Source: Dioscorea cayenensis subsp. rotundata
Lineage: Eukaryota > Streptophyta > Magnoliopsida > Dioscoreales > Dioscoreaceae
Assembly: GCF_009730915.1 (NCBI RefSeq)
Contig: NC_052475.1
Span: 32,611,016-32,675,015 of the forward strand
Direction of reading: 5' to 3'
DNA length: 64,000 nt
Part shown: positions 60,783 to 64,000 of the stretch, in pieces
Layout of the letters: every line of letters begins with the position of its first letter
Numbering within the stretch: position 1 is the stretch's first letter
Notes under the pieces: model-generated
What the model was told of the DNA's origin: nothing
The model's input: only the letters and a program-made list of their open reading frames with translations
Databases searched by the model: none
Made by a program: the position numbers and the translations under genes

Positions 60783-62194
60783 ATTGCAGCTAGAGGTGGG
60801 CACAGGCCGTCCGGAAAACCGGCCCGGCCCGCGGGAACCCGGCGGGCTGGTTCATTGACCCGTAACCGGCCCGTAGATGGGCCGTTCATGAGTTAGGTTT
60901 TTCCCCATCCCGTGACCCGGCGGGTCAACCCGCCGGGTCAAACCCGGTTTAATGTTTTTATTTGTTTTTTTTTTAATACTAAGTACTTGTTGTTGGTCAT
61001 GGAATTTGAACCCATGATCTTGAACTTGGATAGTAAAAATCCAACCACTCGAAATCTAATTTGCTTTCTAATATTTATTGGAAAAGAATTATATATAGAT
61101 AGATGTAGGGATATGGATCAAAAATATTTTATATATTTAATTTATAAAAATTAAGAAACCATATAATAAATTAAGAAACCATATAATAAATTAAAAAAAT
61201 TATACAAATCAATTAGTAAAAATATCAAAGTATCAAAACAATAAATTTTTCATAAATATTTTTTTAAAAAAATAATTATTTTTGTTAATTGTCTTTTAGG
61301 TTCATAAAGACTAAATCTCTACATACGTATCTTGACTCTTAAATTCTCTTAAATAGCAGACTCTTATTTATCACATATATATTAGATTATTTTTGTTTTC
61401 AATTTATAAAAATAAAAAAATAAAAATTACAAAAAAATTGTTTTTTTAAATTATGTAAATCAATTTATAAAAAAATATATTAGTAAAAAAAAGAATATCT
61501 TTGAATAATGGTTCACACCATATTATTTTGATTTGTAACTTTTTTTCAATAACAACATGATAAGCACAATAATAACCCTATTGTCAGAGAGCAAAGTAAA
61601 AATCTGAGCCCAACCCAAATTATAATAAATAAATAAGTTGATGATAACTTCAATTTAAAAAAATAAGAATACTACTTATATATACATTTTGTTGTGACTT
61701 AAAAAGGTGTGCTAATAATTTAATTTGATAGATAAATAAATTAAAAAAATGTAGCTTTTTATCCTTTTTAAAAATTATTTTTGATATGTCATAAAATTTT
61801 TTAAGTTATTATAAATTATTTTAAATTTTTTGTTGTTTGGGATTAAATTTAAAAAATATTTTGTAAATTCTTTATATTTATTTATATTTTTAATTAAAAC
61901 AAGAAAAATTTGTAGGCCAATTGGTTATTGTTATTTTCCCATGTGAGAGGTCCCATGTTCAAACCCATCCATGACACATTTTTTTGTTATTTACAAAAAC
62001 CCATCGGATTCTGTGATAAGCCGGGCCGGGCCGGTCCGGTTCATTCTGTGAATGAACCGGACCCAGCGGGTTGACCCCGGAGGGTCTCCCCTGTAGCACG
62101 GGCGGGTTCTGGGTCCGGTTTCCAGTGAACCGGACCCGACGGGTCGGGCCCGTAGAGCCCGGTTAACCGGCCCGTGCCCACATTTAATTGCAGC
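60783..62194. mobile_element. Non-autonomous hAT element with 8-bp target-site duplication
   Basis: The element spans 60791-62186 (1396 bp). It is flanked by perfect 8-bp copies of ATTGCAGC at 60783-60790 and 62187-62194, the hAT length. The left end TAGAGGTGGGCAC and the right end GTGCCCACATTTA are imperfect terminal inverted repeats, followed inward by GC-rich inverted stretches rich in CCGG and CGGGTC. The middle is AT-rich and has no transposase, so mobilisation would need an autonomous relative. It lies 117 bp upstream of the GPATCH11-like start codon. Confidence 0.9.
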
Positions 62195-62310
62195 CCATGG
62201 ATAGATTGATCTATTAGAGCAACCCGACCCATTAAAAAAAACCCAGGTCTGTGTTGGGTCTCTTGGGCAATATGACAACCCAAACGGGAAGCAAGCGAAG
62301 CAGAGCTTCA

Positions 62311-62976
62311 ATGGCGGCAAGGGATGGAGAGGAAGAGGACTACATGGGCGACATCTCCGCCTTCCTTCCCGCCGATGATCCTCAGTACAAGAAGGTAACC
62401 AAACGCTAACCATGATCTCTCCTTCTCCGGAGTCTCGCCTTTGAAAAGCTTGACAATTCATGATCTCAGATAGCCAGCTGCAAGAATCGTCAGCCGCCGC
62501 AGCCGGAGAAGCCGAAGCTCCCGAAGAGTTTGCCGTGGCAGGAGCGGCGGCGGCTGGAGAAGGAGAGGAGGCAGCGAGCGGAGGACGAGAAGACGCGGGC
62601 GGCGCTGGAGGTAGCGATCCCGGAGACGAATGTTGGTTTCAAGATGCTGAGGAGAATGGGGTATAGGCCGGAAGAAGGACGGGCGGAGCCGGTCGGGATT
62701 GAGATACGCCGGGCAAGGGAGGGGATCGGAGTGGGGGAGGAGAAGAAGAGGAAGGAAAGGGAGGTGGTGGAGAGGAAGAGGATAAGAGAAGAGGAGATGG
62801 AGTCGGATTTCGGGTGCAGGAGAAGGTTGGAATGGAGGAGTCGCAGGGTGGCTGGAGATTATCGAAAGGCAGAAGCTGCTTTGGCGCAGCTGGAGAACAG
62901 GGAGGTTGAGCCAGTGAAGGAGGATGAGGGTGAGGATCAGGAGGAGGAGGAGGAGGAGCAGCAGATCACTGAAGAG
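62311..62976 (+). CDS. GPATCH11-like G-patch protein, first two exons (gene continues beyond the window)
   Basis: Exon 1 is 62311-62394 (MAARDGEEEDYMGDISAFLP start) and exon 2 is 62470-62976, joined in phase 0 by GT-AG sites; a donor follows at 62977. Together they give 197 codons. The protein is highly charged: WQERRRLEKERRQRAEDEKT, then IPETNVGFKMLRRMGYRP, then EPVGIEIRRAREGIG, later a Glu/Arg-rich coiled-coil-like stretch and AEAALAQLENREVEPV. These match plant homologues of GPATCH11, a protein with a G-patch domain that usually works with RNA helicases. The G-patch looks shortened: between GYRP and GRAEPVG the usual ALG-containing part is missing. The last exon or exons lie beyond 64000. 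Confidence 0.85.
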
Positions 62977-64000
62977 GTAATCTTTTTTTCCCCTGCTATG
63001 GTGTAGCTGGTGATACATCCAAATAGATATAACTTTGTCATCCTTTTATTTTTCCGGGCTCTCTTGTGTCATTCTTGTTGTTATTGCCTTTAGGTATGAT
63101 ATTTCAGAACTTGCTAGGATTAGATATTTTTGCAATTATCTTTTACTATGTCACGAAACAAATAATTTAATATGCTATATGTCGTTGATATGTTTGTAGG
63201 ATTCACCAATTTGTGGAGGTTTTTTATTAATTCCTGTTGAAATTCATTATTAAATTTTAGATTCCTGTATTGTAAAATAATGTGTTTCTGTGCACATGTT
63301 TTGATTGGTGATCAAATATGATGTTAGAACTAACTAGAAATTTGTTTAGATATGATCAACTTTTAATGTTTTTCAAAGAACTTTTGATCGGCAATATGAT
63401 AACAAAAATTTTGGGAACCATGTTGAATTAGCAGGATTCAAGGGTTTGTGGATGTTTTGATTAATTTCTCTGCAAATTCATTTTTAAATTGGATTCATAG
63501 ATTATAGGGTAATGAAATTTTGCAAATTCATACCTAAATTTGGATTTGTAGTTTGTGGTAAGCAGTCAGCACATGGTTTTTAGTGGCTCTGAATTCTTCT
63601 AGTATTTTCTTTCAAATCTCTTTGCTTTGACTGAAGATGTGATATTTTCAGTTTGGTTATTTATCCTCCTAGCTGTTGTTTAATTGAACTTTGTTCTCCA
63701 AGTGATAAGACAGAATGGTTGTAAAATTTGTTTTTGTGGGGGGTAATGCGTATGCATATTCTTGATTAGAAAGGGAAACCTCCTACTGCGCAAATGGATG
63801 TTGAAATGGTTGCTTTTTTTTTTTAATTTACAACCATATAATGCCGATAGTGATGAGTGGTTGAAGAATACCTTCTTGAATGGTTAGGTGTGGGCATTTA
63901 AGTTATGTAATTTCACCATGTTAGTGGCAGAATATTACCATCTTGTTTTAATTTCGAATGCAGATATCTAAATACTTGTATTTTGCTTCTTTTCTTCATG
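62977..64000 (+). other. Intron of the GPATCH11-like gene
   Basis: AT-rich sequence after the exon 2 donor GTAATC, with no recognisable exon up to the window end. It is most simply the intron leading to the 3' exons outside the window. Confidence 0.6.

Noticed and set aside
61991..62461. 156-codon minus-strand frame with GC-rich codons
   Set aside because: It is formed by the GC-rich right end of the hAT element and by opposite-strand sequence of the next gene; no domain is recognisable.
62458..63018. 186-codon minus-strand frame rich in Leu, Pro and Arg
   Set aside because: It is the shadow of the GPATCH11-like exon on the other strand; the plus-strand reading has splice sites and family motifs.

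Overview
The window reads as nuclear DNA of a flowering plant, probably a monocot (inference from gene families; species not determinable). Support: spliced plant genes with GT-AG introns, AT-rich intergenic DNA full of microsatellites, and plant-type Ty1/copia, Ty3/gypsy, LINE and hAT/MITE elements. It comes from a scaffold, with a gap of exactly 1000 N at 46686-47685. Nothing bacterial, viral or CRISPR-like was seen.

Layout. (1) 322-2050, minus: a complete seven-exon NSE4 gene (SMC5/6 complex kleisin), in frame throughout. (2) About 3.2-9.4 kb, minus: a decayed, nearly full-length LINE. (3) 9.6-16.9 kb, plus: the first of three G-type lectin receptor-like kinase (LecRLK) copies, a pseudogene split by a copia element (10620-15401) with a 5-bp target-site duplication. 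(4) 17-28.4 kb: the 3' flank of copy 1, expanded by several transposon insertions, a truncated gypsy element, a solo LTR and a stray LecRLK kinase fragment. (5) 28.5-31.0 kb: LecRLK copy 2, broken many times. (6) 31-35.8 kb: repeats and LINE relics. (7) 35869-38377: LecRLK copy 3, open for 651 codons from signal peptide into the kinase, then broken by four +1 shifts around the catalytic core. (8) 38.4-46.7 kb: flank collinear with that of copy 1, plus a 5'-truncated LINE with a 15-bp target-site duplication. (9) 48.4-51.9 kb, plus: a strongly decayed lipoxygenase gene with a recognisable C-terminal end. (10) 53.3-59.1 kb, minus: a STRUBBELIG-receptor-family (SRF) LRR receptor kinase; its LRR exons are well preserved, its kinase exons are broken. 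(11) 59.7-62.2 kb: a MITE-like element and a 1.4-kb non-autonomous hAT element with perfect 8-bp target-site duplications. (12) From 62311, plus: the first two exons of a GPATCH11-like G-patch gene that runs off the window.

The genes do not form a pathway. The main story is a tandem LecRLK cluster that duplicated together with its 3' flank and then decayed under transposon insertion. All three copies share a frame break in the kinase catalytic loop. Most frame breaks in the receptor kinases are +1 insertions, many in homopolymers. Genuine decay and consensus sequencing error must therefore both be considered; NSE4 and GPATCH11 show no such errors.
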